Position numbers and translations under genes: made by a program
The notes under the pieces: generated by a model
The model's input: only the letters and a program-made list of their open reading frames with translations
Told to the model about the DNA's origin: nothing
Database searches by the model: none
Shown here: piece after piece, positions 48,447 to 59,386 of the stretch
How positions within the stretch are numbered: position 1 is the stretch's first letter
Layout: the number at the start of each line of letters is the position of its first letter
Origin: CAITSH01 sp025356665
GTDB taxonomy: Bacteria > Pseudomonadota > Gammaproteobacteria > Burkholderiales > SG8-39
Assembly: GCA_025356665.1 (NCBI GenBank)
Contig: JANXRV010000019.1
Location: 1 to 64,000 of the forward strand
Length of the DNA stretch: 64,000 nucleotides
Direction: 5' to 3'

Positions 48447-50027
48447 CTATTCCCACTCGATGGTCGCCGGCGGTTTTCCTGAAATGTCATATACGACCCG
48501 GTTAATTCCACGCACCTCGTTGATGATTCGGTTTGAAACGCGCCCAAGCAGTTCATGCGGCAGGTGCGCCCAATCCGCGGTCATGAAATCCTGTGTCTGC
48601 ACAGCACGAAGCGCGACGACGTACTCGTAGGTGCGGCCGTCTCCCATCACGCCAACCGATTTTACCGGTAGAAAAACAGCAAACGCCTGGGCTGTTTTTT
48701 CATACCAAGATGCCCCGTCGACATCCTTGGTATTGCGTAATTCTTCAATGAAGATGGCATCGGCCCGTCGAAGTAAATCGGCAAACTCCTTTTTTACCTC
48801 GCCGAGAATGCGAACTCCAAGTCCGGGACCGGGGAAAGGATGACGGTAGACCATGTCGTGCGGCAATCCCAATGCAACGCCCAATTCGCGCACCTCATCC
48901 TTGAACAGTTCGCGTAAGGGCTCGAGTAGATTCAGATGCAGGGTGTCCGGCAGGCCACCCACATTGTGATGTGATTTTATAGAGGTGGCTTTTTTCGACT
49001 TCGCGCCGGCAGACTCGATCACATCCGGATAGATGGTTCCCTGCGCAAGCCATTTGGCATTAGGGATTTTGGCAGATTCGCGCTGGAATACCTCGACAAA
49101 TTCCTTGCCAATTATTTTTCGCTTCATCTCTGGATCGGCAACGCCTGACAGCATGCCCATGAATTGCGCCGTACCATCAACGTGAATAACTTTGACGCCT
49201 AAATTCTTCGCAAAGGTGGCCATGACTTGTTCTGCTTCATTTAACCGGAGAAGCCCGTGATCAACGAACACGCAGGTAAGCTGGGCGCCGATCGCCCGGT
49301 GAATTAGTGCTGCCGCCACCGATGAGTCGACGCCGCCGGAAAGCCCGAGGATGACTTCGTCTTTACCGACCTGACGACGAATTTTTTCGACGGCTTCGGT
49401 GACATAGTCGGGCATATTCCAGTCGCCCTTGCTGCCGCAAATATCGATTACGAAACGATGCAGCAAAGCCGCGCCCTGCTGCGTGTGAGTCACCTCAGGA
49501 TGAAACTGAACCCCATAGAATCGGCGCGATTCATCGGCCATGCCCGCAATGGGGCACGAATCAGTCGAAGCCATCAATTTGAAGCCGGGCGGCAGTGCCG
49601 TTACTTTGTCGCCATGGCTCATCCAGACCTTGAGCATGCCGTGTCCCTCTGGCGTAACACTGTCCTGAATGTCACGCAGTAAGGCCGTATGCCCGCGCGC
49701 ACGGACCGCCGCATAGCCAAATTCCCGTACTTTACCGGGCTCGACTTTACCTCCCAATTGCTGCGCCATCGTCTGCATGCCATAGCAAATACCAAGCACC
49801 GGTAGGCCAAGCTCAAACACTGCGGCAGAGGCCCTGGCCGTCTCCTCCTCGTACGCTGACATATGGCTGCCAGAGAGGATCACCCCCTTTGCGCCAAAGC
49901 TGCGCACAAGATCATCGGCAAGGTCGTAGCCGTGAATCTCGCAATACACCCCTGTCTCGCGCACGCGTCGGGCAATGAGTTGCGTGACCTGTGAGCCAAA
50001 ATCGAGAATCAATATCTTGTCGTGCAT
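48447..50027 (-). CDS. guaA: GMP synthase (glutamine-hydrolysing)
   Basis: The 526-residue enzyme amidates XMP to GMP. The glutaminase domain (1-200) has the nucleophile cysteine in GICYGMQTMAQQ and the His-Glu pair in QFHPEVTHT. The ATP-pyrophosphatase domain has the P-loop LGLSGGVDSSVAAAL. The C-terminal dimerisation domain ends RVVYDISGKPPATIEWE. AGGA precedes the ATG. A terminator-like hairpin lies only 17 bases upstream, between guaB and guaA. Confidence 0.98.
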   Translation of the reverse strand: MHDKILILDFGSQVTQLIARRVRETGVYCEIHGYDLADDLVRSFGAKGVILSGSHMSAYEEETARASAAVFELGLPVLGICYGMQTMAQQLGGKVEPGKVREFGYAAVRARGHTALLRDIQDSVTPEGHGMLKVWMSHGDKVTALPPGFKLMASTDSCPIAGMADESRRFYGVQFHPEVTHTQQGAALLHRFVIDICGSKGDWNMPDYVTEAVEKIRRQVGKDEVILGLSGGVDSSVAAALIHRAIGAQLTCVFVDHGLLRLNEAEQVMATFAKNLGVKVIHVDGTAQFMGMLSGVADPEMKRKIIGKEFVEVFQRESAKIPNAKWLAQGTIYPDVIESAGAKSKKATSIKSHHNVGGLPDTLHLNLLEPLRELFKDEVRELGVALGLPHDMVYRHPFPGPGLGVRILGEVKKEFADLLRRADAIFIEELRNTKDVDGASWYEKTAQAFAVFLPVKSVGVMGDGRTYEYVVALRAVQTQDFMTADWAHLPHELLGRVSNRIINEVRGINRVVYDISGKPPATIEWE

Positions 50028-50043
50028 CCGGATTCCTGAAAGT

Positions 50044-50079
50044 TAAAAGGCCGGTCGCACGGAAACGCGCGACCGGCCT
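50044..50079 (-). terminator. Terminator/attenuator hairpin between guaB and guaA
   Basis: A perfect 11-bp GC-rich stem (50048-50058 with 50069-50079) closes a ten-base loop and is followed on the minus strand by a T run (TTTTAACTTT, 50048 downwards). It lies after the guaB stop and 17 bases before the guaA start. It should reduce read-through into guaA. Confidence 0.8.
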
Positions 50080-50100
50080 GGTCTTCAAAACAATAGCACA

Positions 50101-51561
50101 TCAGTCGATCTGGTAATTCGGCGCCTCTTTGACGATCTGAACGTCATGCACATGTGATTCACGCATTCCCGCCGATGTAATCTGGACGAATTCTGTTTTA
50201 GTACGCATTTCTTCGATCGTGGCGCAACCGCAGTAACCCATGCTGGCTCGCAATCCACCCACCATCTGATAGAGAATAGACAGCACGCTGCCTTTGTAGG
50301 GAACCCTGCCCTCGATGCCTTCAGGGACGAGTTTGTCAGCGTTGTTGGCGGGATCCTGGAAATAGCGGTCGGCGGCGCCATCCTGCATGGCGCCAATCGA
50401 CCCCATGCCTCGGTAGAGTTTGTAGGAACGTCCTTGGTATAAGACGATTTCTCCGGGGGCCTCTTCGGTTCCGGCAAACATGCTGCCCATCATGACGCAA
50501 TTGGCCCCGGCCGCAATCGCCTTGGCGACGTCTCCGGAATAGCGGATTCCGCCATCGGCAATCAGCGGAACGCCAATGGCGTCGAGCGCCGCATGTACAT
50601 TCTGAACCGCGGTAATTTGCGGGACGCCAACGCCGGCGACGATGCGGGTCGTGCAGATTGATCCGGGGCCGATGCCGACCTTGACGCCATCAGCGCCGTG
50701 ATCGACCAACGCCTTCGCGGCAGAGGTGGTGGCAATATTGCCGCCGATCACCTCGATCTGAGGGTAGGTTCTTTTGACCCACTGCACCCGGTCAAGCACG
50801 CCTTGCGCGTGGCCGTGTGCGGTATCGACAACGATTACATCCACGCCGGCTTCCACCAGTCGCTGCACCCTCTCCTCGGTTCCTTCTCCCACACCCACCG
50901 CAGCACCGACCCGCAGTTTGCCCTGCTCATCCTTGCATGCGTAAGGGTGTTCTGTTGCTTTGAGAATGTCTTTTACTGTTACCAAGCCGCGTAACTCAAA
51001 GGAATCGTTTACCACGAGCACGCGTTCAAGACGGTGCTTATGAAGCAAGGCGCGGGCTTCTTCAGGACTGGCGCCCTCCTTGACGAATACGAGACGATCT
51101 TTGGGCGTCATGATGGCTCGGAGGGGGGCGTCCAAGTCGGTTTCAAAACGTGAGTCACGGTTCGTGACCATGCCGACGACCTTGCCATGCTCGACAACCG
51201 GGAAACCGGAGACTTTATGTTGCTGTGTCAGCGCAAGCAACTGCCTCACCGTTATATCGGGGGAGACCGTCATCGGGTCTTTTAGCAGACCGGATTCGAA
51301 GCGCTTGACCTTGAGCACTTCCGCCGCTTGCTGCTTGGAGGTAAGATTTTTATGGACAATGCCAATGCCCCCTTCTTGCGCAATGGCAATGGCCAGTCGC
51401 GATTCTGTGACCGTATCCATGGCAGCGGATACCAGCGGTATGTTGAGACTGATTCTGCGCGTTAGGCGGGTTTTCAGACTGACATCGCGAGGCAACACTG
51501 TGGAATGGGCCGGGACGAGCAAAACATCGTCAAAGGTTAGGGCTTTTTGTATGACGCGCAT
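50101..51561 (-). CDS. guaB: Inosine-5'-monophosphate dehydrogenase
   Basis: The 486-residue enzyme oxidises IMP to XMP, the committed step of GMP synthesis. The catalytic cysteine is in IGPGSICTTRIVAGVG and two CBS domains lie between about residues 95 and 205 (VVEHGKVVGMVTNRD, VVNDSFELRGLVTVKD). The flap contains YRGMGSIGAMQ with the RY pair in DRYFQD. All catalytic parts are intact. It has a good promoter upstream and is followed by guaA. Confidence 0.98.
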   Translation of the reverse strand: MRVIQKALTFDDVLLVPAHSTVLPRDVSLKTRLTRRISLNIPLVSAAMDTVTESRLAIAIAQEGGIGIVHKNLTSKQQAAEVLKVKRFESGLLKDPMTVSPDITVRQLLALTQQHKVSGFPVVEHGKVVGMVTNRDSRFETDLDAPLRAIMTPKDRLVFVKEGASPEEARALLHKHRLERVLVVNDSFELRGLVTVKDILKATEHPYACKDEQGKLRVGAAVGVGEGTEERVQRLVEAGVDVIVVDTAHGHAQGVLDRVQWVKRTYPQIEVIGGNIATTSAAKALVDHGADGVKVGIGPGSICTTRIVAGVGVPQITAVQNVHAALDAIGVPLIADGGIRYSGDVAKAIAAGANCVMMGSMFAGTEEAPGEIVLYQGRSYKLYRGMGSIGAMQDGAADRYFQDPANNADKLVPEGIEGRVPYKGSVLSILYQMVGGLRASMGYCGCATIEEMRTKTEFVQITSAGMRESHVHDVQIVKEAPNYQID

Positions 51562-51584
51562 AAGACCTCTGGATGCAAAGCAGC

Positions 51585-51613
51585 ATTATACGCGAGGGCT
51601 CAATTGACGTAAA
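51585..51613 (-). promoter_or_regulatory. Sigma-70 promoter of guaB
   Basis: On the minus strand a perfect TATAAT (51585-51590) is preceded, 17 bases upstream, by TTTACG (51608-51613), four of six matches to the -35 consensus. The start would be near 51578, giving a short leader before the guaB ATG at 51561. Confidence 0.7.
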
Positions 51614-51629
51614 TAACAGACTGATTTCA

Positions 51630-51658
51630 TTGACTAGTAACATCAAAACCATTATGTT
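51630..51658 (+). promoter_or_regulatory. Putative promoter of the DUF4124 gene
   Basis: TTGACT (51630-51635), 17 bases, then TATGTT (51653-51658). The -35 is five of six and the -10 four of six. The start would be about 20 bases before the ATG at 51687, with GAGGA in the leader. It lies back to back with the guaB promoter. Confidence 0.55.
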
Positions 51659-51686
51659 TCCCCACTCCATCAGCGAGGACAAATCC

Positions 51687-52202
51687 ATGAAACGAAGCGG
51701 ATTTTTTCTATTTTTACTGTGCTTGGCGCTACCCGCTCATGCCCAGCTATACAAGTGGGTAGATGCCGATGGCAAAGTCCAGTACACGGATAAACCGCCG
51801 CCGGCCGGAGCAAAAGCCGAGGTCTTAAAAAACCGTTCAAGTAGCAGTTCCGGGCCCACCGATGCCGGTGCAAACGGAACTAAAGCCGCCACCAAAAGCG
51901 ATGCCAAATCGCCTGCGGCTGAAAAGCCGTCGCGCCCCCTCAATGCGGCTGAGCAGGAACAAGCCTTCCGCAAGCGCAAACTCGATGAAGCTGATGTGCA
52001 GAAAAAGGCTCAGGACAAACAGGCACAAGACACCCAAAAGGCGGAAAACTGCACGACGGTTAAGAATCAGGTCATCACGCTGGAAGCCGGGGGGAGGCAA
52101 CAGCGGCTGGACGCCAAGGGCGAGCGCTATTTCCTTGATGAGCAACAAATCCAGACTGAGCTTGCAAAAGCCCGCCAACAGGTCAGCACGTTCTGCAATT
52201 AG
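51687..52202 (+). CDS. DUF4124 domain periplasmic protein
   Basis: The protein has 171 residues from the ATG at 51687. A clear signal peptide (KRSGFFLFLLCLALPAHAQ) is followed directly by the DUF4124 motif LYKWVDADGKVQYTDKPPP. The middle is serine/alanine/lysine-rich and the second half forms a charged probable coiled coil (QEQAFRKRKLDEADVQKKAQ). A C-terminal cysteine pair (NCTTVKN and STFCN) could form a disulfide. No enzymatic motif is seen; function unknown. Its stop overlaps the rnfH stop by four bases. Confidence 0.88.
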   Translation: MKRSGFFLFLLCLALPAHAQLYKWVDADGKVQYTDKPPPAGAKAEVLKNRSSSSSGPTDAGANGTKAATKSDAKSPAAEKPSRPLNAAEQEQAFRKRKLDEADVQKKAQDKQAQDTQKAENCTTVKNQVITLEAGGRQQRLDAKGERYFLDEQQIQTELAKARQQVSTFCN

Positions 52203-52483
52203 CGCGCGACAACCCTGGCGCGGGCACGTCTGACAGCCTTCGGGTCGGCTATTAGCGGGCTGTAAATTTCAATCCGGTCATTACTCTTTAATATCTGAGA
52301 CACCAGTACCAGCCTACCGTAGATACCCACGCGACCACTTAGGGCAGCCAAATCCCAATACGGTTGAGGAAGCAGTCCACTTTGGAGGATGGCGCTTTCG
52401 ACAGTACTCCCGGCTGCGACCTGGAGCTTCACTGCCACGAGAAGTCCGCCTGAAGCCGCAATAACCTCTATGTCGATATTCAT
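52199..52483 (-). CDS. rnfH: RnfH family ubiquitin-like protein
   Basis: The 94-residue beta-grasp protein has IEVIAASGGLLVAVKLQVAAG, VGIYGRLV and a basic end LIADPKAVRRARAR that is diagnostic of RnfH (UPF0125). It forms a conserved pair with ratA, into which it overlaps by four bases. The role is unclear; the ratAB-type location has led to a toxin-antitoxin suggestion in E. coli. Confidence 0.92.
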   Translation of the reverse strand: MNIDIEVIAASGGLLVAVKLQVAAGSTVESAILQSGLLPQPYWDLAALSGRVGIYGRLVLVSQILKSNDRIEIYSPLIADPKAVRRARARVVAR

Positions 52484-52917
52484 TTTCCGTACAACGCCTC
52501 TGCCCGCTTTACAAAGGCCTCAACAAAGGTACTAGCAATATGGTTGAAGACTGGACCGACAAGCTTGCCCAGCAGTGCGCTTGCGAATAGGTAATTCAGC
52601 CGGAACTCAATTTTGCACGCGCCTTCATTCAATGCGGTGAATCGCCATATCCCGTCCAGGCAGCTGAATGGACCGCGAACAAGCTGCATTGAGATGAGCA
52701 GAGGTGGGGTCTGGCTGTTGCGTGTGGTGAACTGTTGTCGCACACCGCAGTAGTTTAGATGGATTGTGGCGGTGACCTCTGCCGGAGCGCGCAGCTCGAC
52801 GTCCACAGCGTCGCACCAGGGCAAAAACTCTGGATAACGCTCGATCTCGGCGACTAACGCATATATCTGTTCCGCGCTATACCCGACCAGCACTGAACGC
52901 TCAACCGTGACCATCAT
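52480..52917 (-). CDS. ratA: RatA-type START-domain protein
   Basis: The 145-residue SRPBCC/START-fold protein starts VERSVLVGYSAEQIYALVAEI and contains RYPEFLPWCDAVDV and a C-terminal AFVKRAEALYGK. In E. coli RatA is reported to bind 50S subunits and block their joining; in other bacteria the family relates to ubiquinone-binding Coq10 proteins. Two in-frame ATG codons open it (52917 and 52914). It diverges from smpB, as in E. coli. Confidence 0.93.
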   Translation of the reverse strand: MMVTVERSVLVGYSAEQIYALVAEIERYPEFLPWCDAVDVELRAPAEVTATIHLNYCGVRQQFTTRNSQTPPLLISMQLVRGPFSCLDGIWRFTALNEGACKIEFRLNYLFASALLGKLVGPVFNHIASTFVEAFVKRAEALYGK

Positions 52918-53050
52918 GTACCTGTAAAATCATTCGTACCCCCTCAAGGGTACCTTCTGCCCCTTCCGTTCGTTCGGGTGGGTGCGGAACACATGTACGC
53001 CATGACAAAAGTCCAGGCGTCCATTTCCAAAGGTCAGTCAAATAGCCGCC

Positions 53051-53503
53051 ATGAGCATTGCGCAAAACAAAAAAGCATTCCACGATTACTTCATCGAAGA
53101 TCGCTATGAGGCCGGCCTCGTATTGCAAGGCTGGGAGGCCAAGGCAATCAGGGCCGGTCGGGCGCAACTGAAGGAAGCTTACGTCATTGTCAGGGATGGG
53201 GAAATTTTCCTTATCGGTGCGCATATAGGCGCACTCCCAACGGCGTCTACGCATATCAGCCCAGAGGCCACTCGAACGCGCAAGTTGCTTTTGCATGCGG
53301 ACGAGATCAAGAAGTTGATTGGTAAAACGGCGCAACAGGGATATACGCTGGTGCCCCTGGATCTGCATTATGTTCGCGGACGCATCAAACTGGCGGTAGG
53401 TTTGGCCAAGGGGAAAAAGCAGCATGACAGGCGCCAGGACGAAAAAACACGCGACTGGGAGCGGGAGAAACAAAGACTCATGCGGACAAAAAACAAGACA
53501 TGA
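53051..53503 (+). CDS. smpB: SsrA-binding protein SmpB
   Basis: The 150-residue tmRNA partner is needed for trans-translation of stalled ribosomes. Motifs are IAQNKKAFHDYFIEDRYEAGL, LQGWEAKAIRAGRAQLKEAYV, and the basic C-terminal tail (AKGKKQHDRRQDEKTRDWEREKQR) that enters the decoding site. No tmRNA gene is in the window. It converges with ppsA. Confidence 0.98.
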   Translation: MSIAQNKKAFHDYFIEDRYEAGLVLQGWEAKAIRAGRAQLKEAYVIVRDGEIFLIGAHIGALPTASTHISPEATRTRKLLLHADEIKKLIGKTAQQGYTLVPLDLHYVRGRIKLAVGLAKGKKQHDRRQDEKTRDWEREKQRLMRTKNKT

Positions 53504-53534
53504 GTTAGACATTCGCACTGCCCCACCTTAAACC

Positions 53535-55916
<2,382 letters not shown>

Positions 55917-56008
55917 GAGATAACTTCCCAGAACGGGTTGATGGACGAGAATAAACACTATATTTTACCGGCTTAGCTGATGTTGCGCAGCACAAACCCG
56001 AGGTAAGG

Positions 56009-56842
56009 ATGGTCATGCCAAACAAACACCGCACGATTTTCTTTGTTTCTGATGGCACCGGCATTACCGCCGAAATGCTTGGGCACAGCCTGTTAAGTCA
56101 ATTTGAGGACATCAAATTCAATCAGGAGACGATTCCCTTCGTCGACAGCGCGGAAAAGGCGCAAGTTGCTCTCGAAAGAATTGCCCAGGCTGCGGGGTTA
56201 GGCAACGGTAGGCCAATTGTTTTTACGAGTCTCGTCAACAACACCGTTCGTGCGAGTCTGCGTGGTGCGGATGCTCTCGTTCTTGATTTTTTCGAAACTT
56301 TTATTGACCCTCTCGAGCACGAGTTAGGTCAAAAGTCGACCCACACGATTGGCCGATCTCACAGCGCGACCGATAAAAAAGAATATCAGCACCGCATTGA
56401 AGCAGTAAACTTCGCACTGGCGCATGATGATGGGCAATCCAACCGTGAGCTCGCGAAGGCCGATGTGATTCTGGTTGGGGTTTCCCGCAGCGGGAAGACC
56501 CCAACAAGCCTTTATCTAGCCCTGCAGTTTGGCGTGCGCGCAGCGAATTACCCGCTTATTCCTGAAGATTTCGAGAGGAATAGCCTGCCGGCCTCTCTCC
56601 TGCCCTTCAGAGATAAATTATTCGGCCTGACCATAATCGCTGAACGTCTGGCGGAAATTCGTAAGGAACGGCGCCCAAACAGCAAATATGCCGAACTTTT
56701 AAATTGTCGCCGAGAAGTGGAACAAGCCGAGACATTGATGCGCAGAGAGGGAATTCGCTGGTTGAATTCGACGACTAAATCGATCGAAGAAATTTCGACG
56801 ACCATACTGCAGGAAATCGGATTACAACGCCGGGTTTATTGA
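56009..56842 (+). CDS. ppsR: PEP synthase kinase/pyrophosphorylase (DUF299)
   Basis: The 277-residue regulator phosphorylates and dephosphorylates PpsA on the threonine next to its phosphohistidine. Motifs are TIFFVSDGTGITAEMLGHSLLSQF, FTLVN-like FTSLVN, the P-loop VGVSRSGKTPTSLYLA, and LTIIAERLAEIRKERRP. It is back to back with its substrate enzyme ppsA with about 90 bases between. TTGATG (55938) and TATTTT (55961) at 17-bp spacing could be its promoter, at moderate confidence. GAGGTAAGG precedes the ATG. Confidence 0.95.
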   Translation: MVMPNKHRTIFFVSDGTGITAEMLGHSLLSQFEDIKFNQETIPFVDSAEKAQVALERIAQAAGLGNGRPIVFTSLVNNTVRASLRGADALVLDFFETFIDPLEHELGQKSTHTIGRSHSATDKKEYQHRIEAVNFALAHDDGQSNRELAKADVILVGVSRSGKTPTSLYLALQFGVRAANYPLIPEDFERNSLPASLLPFRDKLFGLTIIAERLAEIRKERRPNSKYAELLNCRREVEQAETLMRREGIRWLNSTTKSIEEISTTILQEIGLQRRVY

Positions 56843-56865
56843 GTTAAGCGCCCCACTTGACGGTA

Positions 56866-57642
56866 TTAACGTCGTTGCCTGGTCTGTTCAAAAAGACATA
56901 TGGCGGCCGCCGCGGCAACATTGAGTGATTCCGATCTGCCAGGCATTGGGATATGGACACGGGTGTCCGCCGCTTGCATCAAAACCGGTGACACACCAGC
57001 GCCCTCGTTTCCGAATATCCATGAAACCGGCCCATGCAGTTTTGCCTCAAAGAGTGACGTGCCTCCGGCAACATCTGTGGCGAGTGCCAGTCCGTCCCTA
57101 CGGACAAGTAAATCGGGAAGATTAATGTCCTCGTAGATAGCGAGCTTGAAATGGGCGCCCATTCCCGCGCGTAGAACCTTCGGTGACCATGCGAAAATCG
57201 ACTTACGCGATAAAAAAATCTCCGTAATGCCAGCAGCCGCAGCACTTCGCAGTATCGACCCGAGATTTCCTGGATCCTGAATTTCCTCCAGCAGAACAGC
57301 ATCGCCAACCCGGTTTGGCGGAGTCAAGGGCGGCGGGGTGCTGACCAAGGCCATTATTCCGGTGGGCGTTGCCACTTGTGCGACGGCGTCAAATAACCCA
57401 TCTTCCAGAACATACGCATGCTCTGCTGCGTATGTGCCAACAAGCCCACGGACTTCAGCTGTTTCCAGATTTGAATCCCTGAAAATTAGCGCTTGTGCTG
57501 TCTGCCCACTGGCGGCATAGGCTTGAATCAGGTGAATCCCATCTAGAATGGTGCTACTTGACTGGCGCCGCGCCCGCGATGACCCTGCGAGTTTAACGAG
57601 GGATTTGTAAAAGGCGTTATCTCGCGATTGAATTTTTTTCAA
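56866..57642 (-). CDS. TrmH/SpoU-family RNA 2'-O-methyltransferase
   Basis: The 258-residue SPOUT methyltransferase has a substrate-binding N-terminal domain (SRDNAFYKSLVKLAGSSRAR), followed by the three SpoU motifs: EEIQDPGNLGSILRSAAAAG, WIFGNEGAGVSP and VHIPMPGRSESLNVAAAAAI. Members in this position methylate ribose in 23S or tRNA; the exact target is not evident, so no symbol is given. It lies four bases after rnhB on the same strand. Confidence 0.92.
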   Translation of the reverse strand: MKKIQSRDNAFYKSLVKLAGSSRARRQSSSTILDGIHLIQAYAASGQTAQALIFRDSNLETAEVRGLVGTYAAEHAYVLEDGLFDAVAQVATPTGIMALVSTPPPLTPPNRVGDAVLLEEIQDPGNLGSILRSAAAAGITEIFLSRKSIFAWSPKVLRAGMGAHFKLAIYEDINLPDLLVRRDGLALATDVAGGTSLFEAKLHGPVSWIFGNEGAGVSPVLMQAADTRVHIPMPGRSESLNVAAAAAICLFEQTRQRR

Positions 57643-57646
57643 GGGT

Positions 57647-58225
57647 TCAGCCGCGTTGAATGATCCGTTTTACCGGCGCAAATGATTTTCGGTAAATATG
57701 ACATATCCCTAATCGATTAATGGCAGCCAGGTGCTGCGCTGTGGGATAGCCTTTGTGACGATCCAGTCCGTAGTCAGGGAAAAGTGCGTGCAGTTTCAGC
57801 ATTTCACGGTCTCGGAAGGTTTTTGCGAGGATCGATGCCGCAGATATTGCTGGAACGGTTCGATCGCCTTTTACGACCGCCGTTGCCGGCATCGTCACCA
57901 GCGGACAATAAAGGCCGTCTACGACAATTCGTGTCGGAGTTACCTGAAGGTTTACAACAGCACGTTGCATCGCCAGAAGACTCGCTTGAAGAATATTCAA
58001 TTCATCAATTTCCTCGACCGACGCGGACGCTACAGACCACGAGAAAGCATGCGCCTGAATCTCGGCTGAGAGTAGTTCACGATTTTTAGCGCTAAGTGCT
58101 TTTGAGTCAGCTAATCCCTTAATTTCATGGCATGGATTTAAAATAACTGCCGCAGCAAAAACCGGCCCGGCCAGAGGGCCTCGCCCCGCTTCATCGACAC
58201 CACCTATTAGAAGTTCGGTCCTCAC
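57647..58225 (-). CDS. rnhB: Ribonuclease HII
   Basis: The 192-residue RNase removes ribonucleotides from DNA. The catalytic D-E pair is in GGVDEAGRGPLAGPVFAA, a third acidic residue is in VVDGLY, and KGDRTVPAISAASILAK is the substrate loop. DRHKGYPTAQHLAAI is the C-terminal signature. It overlaps lpxB by ATGA-type coupling (58222-58225). Confidence 0.97.
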   Translation of the reverse strand: MRTELLIGGVDEAGRGPLAGPVFAAAVILNPCHEIKGLADSKALSAKNRELLSAEIQAHAFSWSVASASVEEIDELNILQASLLAMQRAVVNLQVTPTRIVVDGLYCPLVTMPATAVVKGDRTVPAISAASILAKTFRDREMLKLHALFPDYGLDRHKGYPTAQHLAAINRLGICHIYRKSFAPVKRIIQRG

Positions 58226-59382
58226 GTCACCACTTTGAGGCCGAGCAGGCGTTGAATCGTAGCAACAACACGTGCTGCGGTATTTTGGCGCAGAGTTACG
58301 TGCAAGGTTGACAGTTTTTGCGGAAGCCGTCGTGTCACGACAGGATCCATCAATAGATTAGCCAATGCCTGAGCAAGATTATCTGCTGTCGCCTCATCTT
58401 GTAGGAACTCGGGTACGACGAAGGCTCCTGACAATATATTCGGTAACCCCACCCAGGGTTGATACCGCAGTTTCGACATAAGTCTCCAAGTAAAATTATT
58501 CATCTTGTAGGCGATTACCATGGGCTTGCGCAAAAGGGCGGCTTCCAGTGTTGCGGTGCCACTCGCAATTAAGGCTACATCGCTGGCCGCTAGAGCATCC
58601 CTGCCGTGCCCAAAGAGTACGGTCAGCGGCAATTCAGTTGCATGTGCATCGAATAAAGCCTGATCGAATTGGGCGCGAGTCTCGCGAGTAAGCAGGGGAA
58701 CAAGAAAGTGGACGTTTGGAACGAGCTTGGCCAATTGCACGGCTGTTTCGGCGAAAAGACGCCCCAAGTGCGCAAGTTCGGTCTGCCGGCTGCCTGGCAT
58801 AAGGGTAACTATCCTGCATCCCGATGGTGCCCTTAAAAGAGAGCGTATTTCAGTGGTTTGATCACGCTCGGGGATGATATCCGCAAGGGGATGCCCAACG
58901 TAGGTTGCATCTATGCCCGCATCTTTGTATATCTGCGCTTCGAACGGAAATAGCACAAGCATGTGATCAACGGATTTTGCTATTCCCTTTATCCTGGCAC
59001 CACGCCACGCCCATATCGACGGGCCCACATAATGCACTGTCGTTATTCCGATTTTTTTCAACCTTCGCTCAAGTTCAAGGTTGAAGTCTGGAGCGTCAAT
59101 GCCGATAAAAATATCGGGCTTGGCGCTGGCGAGTGACCGCACAAGCTTTCGACGGATACCTGTTATTTCCAGATAGTGGCGCAACACTTCGATGTAACCA
59201 CGGACCGCTAGTTTCTCCATCTGAAAGAGGGACGAGAAGCCCTCAGCCTCCATTTTAGGGCCACCGATCCCGGTAAATGTGGCATCAGGAATAGCCGCCT
59301 TTAACGCTCGGATGAGATGAGATCCGATTTGGTCCCCAGACGCCTCGCCTGCAACAATTGCTATCAAACATTTTTTTGGCAT
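58222..59382 (-). CDS. lpxB: Lipid A disaccharide synthase
   Basis: The 386-residue glycosyltransferase (GT19) joins UDP-2,3-diacylglucosamine and lipid X. Signature stretches are IVAGEASGDQIGSHLIRAL at the N-terminus, GIDAPDFNLELER, YVGPSIWAWRGARIKGI, FEAQIYKDAG, YVGHPLADII and LMPGSRQTELAHL. Its location between lpxA and rnhB is canonical. The enzyme acts peripherally at the inner membrane. Confidence 0.97.
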   Translation of the reverse strand: MPKKCLIAIVAGEASGDQIGSHLIRALKAAIPDATFTGIGGPKMEAEGFSSLFQMEKLAVRGYIEVLRHYLEITGIRRKLVRSLASAKPDIFIGIDAPDFNLELERRLKKIGITTVHYVGPSIWAWRGARIKGIAKSVDHMLVLFPFEAQIYKDAGIDATYVGHPLADIIPERDQTTEIRSLLRAPSGCRIVTLMPGSRQTELAHLGRLFAETAVQLAKLVPNVHFLVPLLTRETRAQFDQALFDAHATELPLTVLFGHGRDALAASDVALIASGTATLEAALLRKPMVIAYKMNNFTWRLMSKLRYQPWVGLPNILSGAFVVPEFLQDEATADNLAQALANLLMDPVVTRRLPQKLSTLHVTLRQNTAARVVATIQRLLGLKVVT

Positions 59383-59386
59383 GGAA

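Noticed and set aside
52480..52917. ratA-rnfH as a toxin-antitoxin module
   Set aside because: The pair is conserved housekeeping synteny with smpB; evidence for true toxin-antitoxin action is not visible in the sequence.
52901..53518. Minus-strand ORF (205 codons) opposite smpB
   Set aside because: Shadow of smpB that also overlaps the ratA start; no protein family features.
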